DNA of 64,000 bases from Allodiplogaster sudhausi (Eukaryota > Nematoda > Chromadorea > Rhabditida > Diplogasteridae). Where the stretch lies: positions 4,507,501-4,571,500 of the forward strand of contig CALZFC010000009.1 of the NCBI GenBank assembly GCA_945643635.1, written 5' to 3'. Positions 49,190 through 61,300 of this stretch are shown in pieces; within the stretch, counting starts at the first letter, position 1, and the number at the start of each line of letters is the position of its first letter. Made by a program: the position numbers and the translations under genes. Under the pieces are notes generated by a model. That model ran no database searches. It was not told where the DNA came from and was given only the letters and a program-made list of their open reading frames with translations.

Positions 49190-50755
49190 GTTGACGGGTG
49201 TGCGAATAAATGTATCAAATATTTCTTTTGGTTCATCAACTTCCTCTTCTTCGTCAGTGCATTTTACTATTAATATATTCGATTGTTTATTTCTTATAAA
49301 TTTGAAGAAGAAAAATGAAACGATCCAATTGGCTAGGTACTCGGAGGAATTGTCTGCGGCTTCGCCTTGTGGATCCGCTTCGATAATGCCTTTCAAAATA
49401 CCGTCTTGAAATACATAAATCCTTCCGCCTCCAACTTATCGCTTGATAGTGTCAGTCAGTGTAGATGCTCGGAAGGCTATTTCAAAATTGTATTCCTATT
49501 ATAATTTATTTCATAGCCTATTCATATATGTAATAAACGCAAGTAGTTTAGTAAAGCAGTTTTGTTTAGTTCTACATGGCTCTGTACGTGGTGGCTGCGA
49601 TTGGTCTGATCCTCTTCGTTCTTGGCTTCCTCGGCTGCTGTGGCTCGTGCTGCGAGAGCGCATGCATCCTTGGCGTGGTTACTTTTTTTTTTAAACAGAA
49701 CATTACCTAAAATCATTTTTCTTCAAATTCCATGATTGAAAGGAGGCCTGTTTCAATGACGCACCACTGCTTTTATATAAAAAAAATCTGATCCGTCATC
49801 AAGCATGATTTTAATGTTTATATGGGAGAATAAATTAAATTTCCTGCAGTACTTCACACTCGTGCTCGCTCTCTTTGCCATTCTTCTCGCTGGAGGAATA
49901 TATATTCTCATCAACAAGAGCGGAGTTCGTTGCATTTAAAGAAGCAATCTTCACTTATCTTGTGCAAGAAATCAACTTACCTATTCGAGAATAAGTTGGC
50001 TTCATGACTCAAAAGCCATTATTGGGCAAAAACTAATTTGTAGCATGCATATTAACTAATCAGATAACAGCAAGAGTAATGAAACAAATTTCTAGATGCA
50101 ACAGCAATTCATAAACGTCTGGCGCAACGAGTTTGTCAACAACTACAACACAGTGGCTCCTCCCGTTCGAGAAAATATTGACAACATTCACCAGCAGGTG
50201 CCAAACAACTTTTGCGTTGATTATGAGGAGACATTTTTTGTCAGCTTAATGTCCTTCTACTGATTAGCCTAATTGAACGAGTTCATTCAGCTACAATGCT
50301 GCGGCGCGACCGGCTGCCAAGACTTCACCGTCCCACCTGCCAGCTGCAACTGCACCAACTTTGCTGGCATCTACGTCAGGGTGAGTCGACGGGTTGCCAG
50401 GCAACACAAACTATTATTTGTCTTGTATTTGGTCGACGAAGAAGCACGCTTAAACGGCGAAATGTGTCGAGCCTCCATGACATCATATTTATTTGCAGCG
50501 CGGCTGCGCAACCTACATCTGGGGCCTGATCGACACCAACTTCACCATTGTTATCATTGTCGCTGCAGCCATTCTTGTCGCCGAGGTTTGATTTCATCAA
50601 CAAAAAGCTTACTGGTATTTTTTCCTCAAAAAAATTATAACGAAGAACTAGGCGTAACATTCCGAAAATTTTCTTTGACTTAAAGGAGAATATTTTAGCT
50701 TGTCGCAATGATCTTCGCGTTGATCATCTGCCAAGCTGTCAAGGCTAAGCGCTAG
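49187..50755 (+). CDS. Tetraspanin 1
   Basis: A four-pass membrane protein that organises partner proteins in membrane microdomains. Eight exons, all phase 0: 49187-49252, 49337-49450, 49570-49677, 49850-49924, 50096-50197, 50291-50380, 50499-50585, 50699-50755; 232 residues. TM1 spans YFFWFINFLFF to VLGGIVCGFALW; TM2 ends in GFLGCCGSCCESAC, the tetraspanin intracellular signature; TM3 is the LVLALFAILLAGGIYIL segment; the large loop has CCG (LQCCGATGC), PPASC, an extra NC and RGC; TM4 is IVIIVAAAILVAELVAMIFALII; the tail is short (CQAVKAKR). The donor after 49450 (GTCAGT) and the acceptor at 49569 were picked by frame and by comparison with its neighbour. An AATAAA lies at 51043-51048. No specific subfamily could be assigned. 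Confidence 0.93.
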
Positions 50756-51915
50756 GAATCACTGAAGATCTTCACCGATCGTCTCTTCTTACCATTAGGG
50801 AGTCGCTGATATGTTCACTCGAAGATTAACCTCATACCTTATCAACCATAACAATTATCGAGAATTTATCACCGCTGTTCTTGCTTTTCGTCATATCGTT
50901 TTTCGTAACTCATAACAGATCCCGGTGAGGGCTCGCAACTCTATAATTTGCACATATCTCTTCAGTTAAAAATATCATAATTCGCGATTCTGCATATGAG
51001 AGAACGTCTTTCAATGAAAGGCACTACAAATATTCCTTCCGAAATAAATGTTTTAATCTATTTTTTCTATTTATGCACATCGTTTGCTTATATTATACTT
51101 TGTAAAATATGAATACTAGATAAAGGCGATTATTTCAAACAATTATGTAGATTATGCGACTGCATACAGTTGAACACAGAATTCAACGAAGACAGGCAAG
51201 TACTCAGACATTCGGAATGTTATATTTCCATCAGTTTGTCATCCTTCATTCGAATCCCATGACTTTCAGAAGGAAAGGGCACTAATTGCTCGCAGAATTT
51301 CATATCTCGGAAAAGCAGTAGAGTAAGGAAATTGGATACGTCATCTGCTGCCTTGTCGACTGGGGTCTGATGAGACTCAAGGAAAGAAATGATTCGAGCA
51401 AAATAAACGGTGGGAATAAAATCTGGTAAACATAAACGTTGACTCACAACCAGACACATTCAGCCTAAATCGCAGGTGCGAGAGCTGAGTGAGTCAACAT
51501 GAGTTCTTTTTTGGGATCGTTCGGAATACATTCGAGATATTTTTTAATATAAAAAGACGCGTCGGCGGGTCGCCTAGTAACAGCCGAGTTGCATTTGCAT
51601 GCAGCAAGTATATCAGCATCAGTCGCCAGTTCACGCCTTCCACTTCGTGCTTGCACATTCGCTTCCAACAACGCAGCCATATAACATGCTTGCCTGAGGA
51701 AGACTTCCGAGACTCATGCCGTTGAGTTGCTCCTCCTTAGCCGAATATGATAGGAAGCCATATGAAGATAACCAGTCGATAGATTCAGTTTACTTGCCCT
51801 TCACCAGATATTCCACAAGCTATCCACTTTATTGTTGTAATTATCTTTGGCAATATCATTTCAGCTCGATTCTTTTGCTAATATTTCCTCTATAAATGAT
51901 CTGTCAATTCAGGCA
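50756..51915. other. Spacer between the two tetraspanins
   Basis: About 1.16 kb. The first 290 bp to an AATAAA at 51043-51048 is the likely 3' UTR of tetraspanin 1. No gene is visible in the rest; two open frames near 51465-51725 overlap on opposite strands and have no domain. Confidence 0.7.
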
Positions 51916-53269
51916 ATGGTCGCCGGTTCCGGAAACAAATGCATCAAGTATTCTTTCTGTACCGTCAACTTTCTCTTCTTTGTAAGTTTGCATGAAATAC
52001 TTGCTTTTCAAAGCAGATGATCTCATCAGCGGCTGACAATGAGGAGATATTCCTATTCCTTAGAAATCGAGATGTCAAATATTTGCAGATACTTGGGGGA
52101 GGTATTGTCGGTCTCACCCTGTGGATAATATTCGACAACACTCTTCAGACCACTATCGTGGGATCTATCTCGCCTGGCATGGATACATCATTGGTGAGTA
52201 GGCAGAGTAATAATATTTTTTTTATATTTTCGTTCAACATATTTCGCCTTATTCGTAAAAATAAAAAAATATATATTCGTAAAAAAAAAAAAAAAAATCA
52301 TATTTTGTATACGAAAGCAAAGAAAGCATTGGGAAAGCTCGATAACTTTGGCAGTTCTTCATCCTGCTGTATTCCTCGGCAGCCATCGGTGCGATCCTCT
52401 TCGTTCTCGGCTTTCTCGGTTGCTGCGGTTCTTGCTGCGAGAGCGCATGCGTCATCGGTTTGGTGAGACAATTCTTGGGTTAACTTTATGATTATATCTT
52501 GAAAAGAATTTCTGTTTAACGTTTTAATATATTTCATTTAATAACTATAAACTTTCTCATTTGAGTACATTCTCCTGACGCTGGCTCTCTTCGTCCTCCT
52601 TCTCGCAGGAGGCGTCTACCTGCTTATTAACAAAACCAGCGTTAGATTCTTTTGCCATTAGATGTTGTTAACTAAACTATATACGCGTCCGATATCTATA
52701 CATGATTGTTGATCTAAGGTGGAGAAAGGATTTGCCGAGACGTGGAAGATGGCATTTGTTGACAAGTACGGTAGTCTGTCGCCAGCCGACAAACAACGAA
52801 TCGACACTCTTCACGCACAGGTTTGACAGGAGAAATGCATTGGCATTTTTAGGATTTGAACATTAAATTATGAAAGCCTTTATCTTTCAAACCAACTCTT
52901 ACTGTAACAGCTGCAATGTTGTGGAGCGAAGGGCTGCTCCGACTTCACCCTTCCTCCTGATAGCTGCAACTGCAACAACACAACAGAAATCTCTGAGCGA
53001 GTACGTCAACATTTACCCTTTTTTCAACTTATAATATTTAGCATAATTTCCAAAGTTTCACACTTTTAGCGCGGCTGCGCCACATACATTTGGAGTGTGA
53101 TTGATAACGAGTCCGCCATCTTCTACAGTGTTCTGGGCGGCATTCTTCTCGTCGAGGTACCGTTCAATTTATGTTTGATTTGAGAAGAAAGAGTATTTTT
53201 GAATTCTTTCAGCTTCTCGCAATTATCTTTGCAATTGTGATGTGTCGTGTCGTCAAGGCGAACACGTAA
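51916..53269 (+). CDS. Tetraspanin 2, tandem paralogue of tetraspanin 1
   Basis: Eight phase-0 exons: 51916-51981, 52089-52193, 52355-52462, 52566-52640, 52719-52820, 52911-53000, 53070-53156, 53213-53269; 229 residues. It shares the layout and key motifs of its neighbour: NKCIKYSFCTVNFLFF, TLWIIFDNTLQ, GFLGCCGSCCESAC, LAGGVYLLINKTS, LQCCGAKGC, PPDSCNC, RGCATYIW. Seven of eight exon lengths are identical to tetraspanin 1; only exon 2 differs, by 9 bp. The large loop between KGFAETW and RGCATY carries six cysteines. ATG is preceded by TTCAG-GCA. A candidate AATAAA is at 53914-53919. The pair clearly arose by tandem duplication but the sequences have diverged considerably. Confidence 0.93.
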
Positions 53270-54336
53270 TGGTGTACATCGGATAATATAATATCTATCT
53301 TGTCATGTCTCAACTCCTTATCGTTAGGTTCCTGTATTTGCTCGACATTCAAGTGTTGATAGTGATTGCAAATTCTAACACAGTTCTTTTACAATCTTGA
53401 AACACGCAGCAAGTCTTCAAATCGCTTTACTCATTATTTTAGTATCCTGATCAAGAGAATAGAAACCGCGAAGTTTCTATCACAAACTAACCATGATTTC
53501 GCAATTTTTATTTGAAGTTCAGCACGCCAATGAAAGTTGTTTTAAAAAAACTGATTTTTTTTTGTTTTCCTTCAGTCATTGTCTCTGATAGCATAAGATA
53601 GTTCGAAAAGATTTGTTACGTTAAGATTACTGCGAATGTTAAAGCCGTCTAGTTGAAAGGAATTGCGCGCATGATGCATGAAATGAAGCTCGAACGGAAT
53701 TTTTAGGATGCGCGTCCAAATCTAAATTCACAAAAGTAGCTTTCTCAATACATAGCAGCCAGAGCTTATTTCCACTCTCAAAGATGTATTCGTCTAGACC
53801 TGACATAACGACACAGCGATATATGTAGATAAGGAGATCATTGAAATGATATTTCGTTTGCATATGGCTTTGATTTTTTTCTTCTTCTCCAGCTGACCTG
53901 AAAGTGAACTTCTAATAAAAGGACCGAAATTATATACAAGGGAACTCACCAATAATTGCTAGGCAGATTATGCAACACAACGAGAATTCGAGTTGGAAGA
54001 GGGAAGGAAATTAATCGATTAGGTTGCCACAACGCGTAATGGGCTGGCATACAAAGTTAGTAACAGTATAACATCCATAGGGAATTAAAAGATGCGGATT
54101 GCTTCAAATGATGAATAAAGGGAAGATAATATTTCTTTTGGAGATAATTGAGATAACGATGTCTTTATATGCAGAACGCAAGCTACATCCCATCCCTACT
54201 CTCCTGTTAACTACGCACATTCACGATATTTTGTTAACAACGCAAAATGAGACAAAACATGAACAAGATATTGAAATTGTTAATCAAAATTGTCCGCCTT
54301 CGTTCCTTTTCAATCCCTTCCCTTCTCTTCTCATTA
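53270..54336. other. Convergent spacer between tetraspanin 2 and the Ras-like gene
   Basis: About 1.07 kb between stop codons of genes transcribed towards each other, so it holds both 3' UTRs. AATAAA occurs on the + strand at 53914-53919. I saw no AATAAA on the - strand close to the Ras-like stop. Confidence 0.7.
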
Positions 54337-57317
54337 TCACGAGATGACGCAATCGCTTTCGTCAGGGACATTCTCAGGCGGCCGCTCGCCGTGTCGGCGC
54401 ATCTTGAGGCTGAGATGCTTGGTGCGACGGATGAGCGAGCGTGAACGGGACAGCTTCGTCGGCTCTTCCACGGCAGCGGCCGCCAACTCGCCAACTCCAC
54501 TGTCGCCATGAGCAGATTTCATCTGAATAAAAAATAAGAAAATAAAAAACCTAACTATTACCACACGACGTGACAAATTTTGCTATTATATTTGCTCTAG
54601 AAACAAGAGAAGTAACTCTATGAAGTATAATTTAGTACCCTTAATGAGCGATTCCGCTTGAGGTCTGCCGGGACGGCCAGAGAGAGTGACTGGCCGAGAG
54701 GCTCCTTGCCGTTGCTCTTTTCCTGAAAATGACAACTATTTCGTTTACATGAAAGTCCCCATTTCTTTCTTCGTGTTATTATTGGAAATGAAAGACTATT
54801 AGAATGAACGTACAGATGTGAAAACAGATCGACTTAGCGGGCAGCTGCGGATGGATTGTGCGCGGCCGACGAGAGCGGGAGAGCCGAGCGGGTCGAAGCC
54901 GGCCGCGTTCTCTCGCTCCCCCTCCTCCTCGTCCAGGCAGCCACCACCCGCCTATGCTCGTTTTTGTATTCTTTGCTATTTTCTACGCCAAATTCCTATG
55001 AATTTGGCCGACAAAATCGACACCAATATGCTCATATTTTCCCATCTACATATGTGTTAAATCACAGAAATAAAAATTCGTTAATAAGTACTCTCGTAGA
55101 ATCGTTTTCACTATACTTCGTCTTCTATTTATTTCGCGTACGTCACAACTGATCCGTCGTTTTTTGTACGGCTATTTGCATTTCTCTTTTTTTTTCGCAT
55201 TTCTATTTGCAACTTTGCATTCGAGGAACTAAAACACTAAGCCGATCATGGATTTATTCCTTCTCTTTTCTTCTCTCGCTTTCTCATAATCTCTCCCTTT
55301 TCCGTCTTCTTTTTCTCTCACTTCTCTCTCACCTTGCACTTGGGAAAGCCGCTGAGCTGAAGCAGATTGCGAAAGATGGACGTGACGTTGCTATCGTCCT
55401 TGGCGGAAACCTCGAGGTAGCGTACTTCCGAACTCAGGCGGCTCGTCCACGCCTGCGCTGTGGCCTCGTAGATCTGCACAAACCATGGGAGGATTAGGGG
55501 TGCACCCTAACTTGACCGCCTGAGCCTCCACCTTTCATCAACTATTTATACAGAGTATATCATAAGCCCGCCGGATCGCAGACACACTTTGGCAGAAAAT
55601 GAGAATTTGGGTCTTTATAGATTAGTAGTTTCAGAATGGAAATTAGAGCCGTGACCGAGAGCAAGGCTAAATTTAACAAGGGCCCGATATGTACCAAAGT
55701 GCAAATGCGATTCAAATTTCTTGGCACGCACTTTCTTGGACGGGAGATCGGCCTTGTTGCCGACGACGACTGTCGGCAGTGCGGCAATGTCAGAGCGGCG
55801 GGCGCACACTTCCTGCCAGAGATCGCTCATCTGAGCGGGGAGAGAGAAGGAGAGAGAAGAAAGATAGAACGAATTACAGAAGAGAGATGAAGAAAGAACA
55901 AAAAGGTTGTGGACTAATTCATTTTCAATTTATGGTTAGCTGGACTAATGATACTGCCCTGCCCTTTCTGACAAACTACTGAAAAGGTTCATTGTGCGAG
56001 CATTTTCATACACACATATGTACATACATATGCTTGGACAGATCTTGTTGAGAACCATAGCAGAAAGCACTACGACTTATCGTAATTCACTAGTTTTTAG
56101 AAATGTAAATTTTGTACAGCAGGAATCAAAAGGGATTTCGATTTCAAAGAAGTGGGTCCAAATCCGGTCTGTGATTATTGCGGAGAATGTAGTCTCGCAA
56201 TGGGAATGAAGGCCAAAGATTTTTTGAGCCGGTGGATTACGAAGACACTCACGTCATTGCTCTTTACAACTTCATCTCGCTACACATTTTGAGGCACTTT
56301 TTGCAACGTAACGAAATGATGGCAAACTAGAGAAAAGCTATCCCCGAAAAAGTGAGCAGAATACGTTTTAGATCGACTTGTGAAGTCTTTGTGTCTCTGA
56401 CCTCTTTGAAGCTTTGGACATCATCGACAGCGAAGACAAGCAAGAAGGCGCTTGCAGATGAAATGGCGAGGCGGCGCATGTCGGGGAAGTTGAAGTTCGT
56501 GTCGAGAATGTCAAGCGGCAGCGGAACACCCTGAGGTTCAAGCATTCCACTTTCCCACCTCTCAAATGGATCACTCCCAAATCTTCATGATACACCTTTT
56601 CATTCACATGATGAATCACACGAAGGTGCAAATTGTGGAAAAAAAATATTTTCTCAAAATTCACACGAGAAAACAAATTCAATATCAAGTTTCAACCGCA
56701 ACATTTCTCATATGAGCAGTTGTGATAGTTTCTACTTGGCTAAGCATTCCGAGAATTACAATGGGTTGTTTGTTGGTTTGTTGGTTCTCTTCACAAGAAA
56801 GCCCAGCCACCTGGCACCTGGCCGCTAGAATTTCATTCGAAACTCGTGATGCTTTCCAAAAAAAACTCCCGTTATTGTGCATGGAAAAGCATTCCTTTCT
56901 ATACCAAACCTTTGGTCTGTGGTCTCATGTGGGCAAATTGAGTGCGGTCTCTTCAAAATTATACTTCAAAATCTAAGTTCTATTCGTTAATAAGACGCGA
57001 AGTTGATCATTCATTTTGCTTGCTTTTCCTTTCGCATAATAGAATCCCAAAGCACAGGAGAAGATCTTTTTTGCTGCCGGAATCGCATTTCTAGACTTTG
57101 CTTCAGCAAAGGTCAGATGCGCTGATTGATTCATCTTTCCGTATCAACCTCTTTGTTTTTACAAACCCATGCGCTTTTACACATTGAAAGAGAGGGAAAT
57201 GAGCATGCTTCGAGCAGAAATGCGTCCACCCGGAGATATGAGCGTATGAAAAAGGCAATGAGAACGAACGGAACGAAAAGGATTCTAATGAAAGCGAGAA
57301 CGAAAATCTTAGAGAGA

Positions 57318-57359
<42 letters not shown>

Positions 57360-57567
57360 GAGAGAGAGAAGGCGATTCAGGAAGAGAGAGATGGAAAAGA
57401 GGGAAAGAAAGAGCGCTGACCCGAATGCGAAACTGTCTTGAGTGGAGGTCCTCGACAGTCTCTTTGTACTTGGCGGAGAACTCGTGGTAGAGATAGCGGC
57501 GGATGATGCTCGTCTTGCCGACCCTGGACGAGCCGAGCACCACGAGGCGGAAGCGCTCTTCGCCCAT
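54337..57567 (-). CDS. Dexras1/Rhes-like Ras-family GTPase with CaaX box
   Basis: A Ras-like signalling GTPase, reconstructed as seven phase-0 exons on the minus strand: 57567-57421, 56530-56402, 55830-55732, 55473-55333, 54951-54814, 54722-54639, 54522-54337; 307 residues. Motifs: G1 GSSRVGKTS, effector region KETVEDLHSRQFRIR, LDILDT then MRRLAISSASAFLLVFAVDD, G4 NKAD, G5 EVSAKDD. The Ser-Ser-Arg in G1 and LDILDT...MRRL pattern match the RASD group. A long C-terminal extension follows, rich in Arg/Ser (SRSRSLIRRTKHLSLKMRR), ending DCVIS, a farnesylation-type CaaX box identical to that of Dexras1. The G3 motif is abnormal (DTNF instead of DxxG). ATG at 57567 lies three bases after CAG; an upstream in-frame ATG at 57585 would add six residues. 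Confidence 0.88.
57318..57369. repeat. (GA)n tract in intron 1 of the Ras-like gene
   Basis: GA dinucleotides on the + strand, so CT-rich in the direction of transcription; lies about 50 bp after the first donor. Confidence 0.95.
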
Positions 57568-58285
57568 CGCCTGTAAATCATTCATTTCTTTTTAAGAGTA
57601 AGAAATCGTGAAGTCAAGCACATACTACATATGTCAAACATGTATCTGTTATCGTATTAGTTATTTGTTTTCCTTCTAGAAATCTCTATCAAGCACATGC
57701 GAAGTACACTTGATTAGACAATGAAAGAAAAACAAATGGAAAGACAAAGGCATGGTATACTAAAACATCGGCTTTTTAATTGTCTGGCTTGCTTTTCGTT
57801 TTGTGTGCTGATGCGTTCGCGCATAACAAATCAAACAAACTTCGAGTATGTCTAAACGTCTGCGGGCTTTTGATGGAAAGTTAGAATTGTCACTCAATTC
57901 TACAAAACTGTGACTGAATTCGATGATACTTCCGGAACAACAAAATTTTCTCGCTATTCGTATACAATATTAATATTAATGATACCACAATTTAATACAA
58001 ACGTTTGAAAGAAAGGGACGGGGACATCTAAAGTGTCCAAGATATAGAAGCGAAACGAATGGGTAATCGTAGAGAATACGAGAGAGGGAGAAGATAAAGA
58101 GTGAAATAAATATGCTTTATTTGTGCGAATTGTAGTGTGAGATTCCCAGCGCAGATGTCTAGAGAAAGGACATAGCCACATGAACTGCAGGGCAAGTCTG
58201 GATCAGTCCTCCTTAAATACCAGAAGGCCACAACCAGGACACGCCTTCAGCCCCTTTCTCTGTTGGCTCTATCTCACTCTCACTC

Positions 58286-58291
58286 TCGCTC

Positions 58292-58331
<40 letters not shown>
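58286..58331. repeat. (CT)n microsatellite
   Basis: Nearly pure CT dinucleotides in the 5' flank of the Ras-like gene. Confidence 0.95.
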
Positions 58332-58335
<4 letters not shown>

Positions 58336-61300
58336 GCCCCTCTCGTCCACTCATTAACCGTGTGCCATAGCATTATTCGTACTCACTTTCTCTCTTTTAA
58401 CTTATTTGGTACTAATTATCATTCAATTTATTTGTGGCGATAAGCAAGCAACTTATCGCTTCTGAGCCCTAATTTTTTTATTTCCTCTCCCCACTCCCCG
58501 CCTCGCGCTCTTAATTCACGTTTTCTCCTCTCCATCTCCATTTCCTTGTCATTGTAGCCCGCATCTCTATGCTGATATCCATCTTATCCACCATTCACAG
58601 TATCCGACTAAAATAGACGGCTCATTTAGAAGACATAATCCATGGATGCTACAGTAGATATTAAGGAAAGCGTTCTCCGAATGAACATAGTCAAGTGGCT
58701 AAAGACCCTTTTTTAGTGAATGCGCAAATACAGCAAAACTAGAAGACCTTAATTGATGAAGGGGCTCAAGTGATCTACGAAGATGAATAGAAAATTTAAC
58801 TCTAATTTTCATTCCAATGAACATAGAAAGTGACAGATAAGCTAAAATGCAACGTAACGAAGGAAGGTGTGCAAGCAAATCAAGATATCGTGCGAGGGAC
58901 GTTAGGCAAAGGAAAGTTTGAAGAGAACAGTGCGAATGCAACGTCATGCCGTGGCTGTTCCCTGATGGGGCTGAACAGCTGCAGGGTAACAAAAACAACG
59001 TGCGTTTTGCACGAAGATCTATTCAAGGAGCAGCATTTCGCTAGTCACGCATGTCGCAACAGATTTTCTGCAAGATAAAAATACAGAGTTGGACGTTCAT
59101 GGGGGAATGCAGAAATTGATTTAAGTTGACGTAAAATTTTATATAATATAATATTGGTATGTAAATGTGAGATTCACATGCGTTTCCAGAACTTGCGTGA
59201 TAGTGTACATAACGGTAATGACTCCAGAAAAAAAACAAGGAACAAGATGTACAATTGATAAACCATGCTTGAGAGATACAGTAACCCGATAGGTGTCAGC
59301 ACAATAGTAGACAAGGCCATGATAAAGGAAGGAGCCGCAACAACGCGCTTGACACTTCCAAGTCTGCTTCACTACCTCCCCCTCTGTCTTATTGCATTAT
59401 CTGCACACGCTCAGTTCCACTTGGCGCGCCATGAACCACACCAAAACAGCGCAAAAATGCGTTTAGCAGGAAGAGAACGGAGAGAGGGAGTAAAGTTAAC
59501 AGTAGAGGAAGAGAGAGAGATATAGAGAGATATAGAGAGAGAGTGAGAGTGAGATAGAGTGTGTGTAAGAGAGTGAGAGATTGCAGGAGAGAGAGAGGGA
59601 AGAGTGAGAGAGACGGAAGCAAAAAATATTCTGATTACGGGTAACATTTCCTAGATGCCGCTCTGCCGCTTCATTTAGCTGGAGCAAATATGAAGTCGCC
59701 AGGCAAACCGGCGTGAAATGGTTGAAGGAAAAGCAGTAAATGAAGGAAAGGTGGGGAGAGGGAGTAAGGGAGGAAAGAGAGGGAAATACGAGGAAGAGAG
59801 AGACAAAAAGAGAGAGAGAGAGAACGAGAGGGAGAGAGAGAGATGCAAAAGACGGGCAACAAACAAGCAAAAAGGACAAAACGCGAGAAGCGGTTTGCGT
59901 GTGGAATGAGCAGTCGGAGACGGCCTCGAACGTCGTTAGTGCCGTGGACGGAATTAGCGACACCGTCTGAGGGGTGTCAGAGTGCGGAGGTCATGGCAGG
60001 AAGGGAGGGGAAATTGGCAGAGGAGAGCGCAGCCCTCTCTGGTGGTCTCCAGATAGGACACAGGGTAAGTAATACTGCAACGGGGAATTGAAGAATGATA
60101 GGAAGAGGAAAAAGAAGGCGAAGATGAAGGAGGACAGAAGAAGAAGAAGCACTCTTCCTTCCTTCCGCGTGTCAGAGTGCTAGGGCTTTACGTGCAGCAA
60201 ATTTGGCGCTTCTCGTGTCTGCTTCTGTTTCTCTCACATTGACGCGATATACAGAAAGAGGGACATGTAGATGTAAAGAGGAATGAAGAGAAAGAGAGAG
60301 AAAGACACAAAGCGAGAGCGAGAGAGAAAGAGAGAAAGAGAGAGAGGGAGCGAGAGAAAGAGAGAAAGGGGATACAGCACTGCTGGGGGAGTCGGATTGC
60401 GATACGGCAAATATGCATCCGGAGAAGGGCGGGAAGAGGCAAACACTTTAGGAACGACACGGAGAGGGCTTGACAGATGACACACTTCATCCAGCTCACA
60501 ATGGCAGGCACGCAACAGTGGAAAGGAGAGCAAGGAGGGGGAACGAGCGGGTACCGTACACGATTTGAACGAGGGGAATTCGAAGGGCATATCGGGCTAC
60601 TGCCAAAATCGAGGCGTGCGAATGTGTTAAGCGAGAATTTTTTTAAATGAGGTAATGAATCGTTGTTAATATGTAAGGATGGGTCTAGAACGGAAGCAAC
60701 AAAAAAGTAAGCGAGATTGAGAGAGAGAGAGAAGGAGAGAGATAAAGCTGAGAAAAAAGTAGAACAAGGTGAATGATCCTTGCAAGGGAGCAAAAGAGTG
60801 CAAGAGACCCTGGGCGTTGCTCCCCCACTCTCTTACTCATTCACTCACTCACACCACTTGCACTCTCTGCGTAGAGGAGAGGAAGAAAGAAAGAATCCGG
60901 GCAGCTAGAGGCATTGGCAAAAAAGGACGACGACCGGGCCGACGCGGTATGAAAGGCGCTTGTTAGAAAGCCAACGGGATAGAGAGGGAAGGAAGAGAGA
61001 GAGAAGAAAGAGAGTGAGAGGAAAGAGAAAGAGGGAGAGATGGAGTGTGAGAGAGAGTGCATAGATTGAAGTGATGAGAGAGTGAGATCGTGGGAACAGG
61101 CCGTGGCTGCTATGAAGTCCCGTGATGGGCGCATCTCTCGGAGCGACGCTCGCACCTTCCATGTCGTGTAGGGGAAATTGCAAAGAGAGGGGGGGGGGTG
61201 AGCAACGTGGTGAAAGTCCTGGAGGGGCCTTCTCTTCTTCTCTCCACTAACGACAGGCTGTTAATCTCCAAGACCGCAGAGTAGCAGTTTTGCAGCGTTC

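Noticed and set aside
60188..60793. 201-codon minus-strand frame
   Set aside because: GA tracts read on the complement give Leu-Ser runs; no domain.
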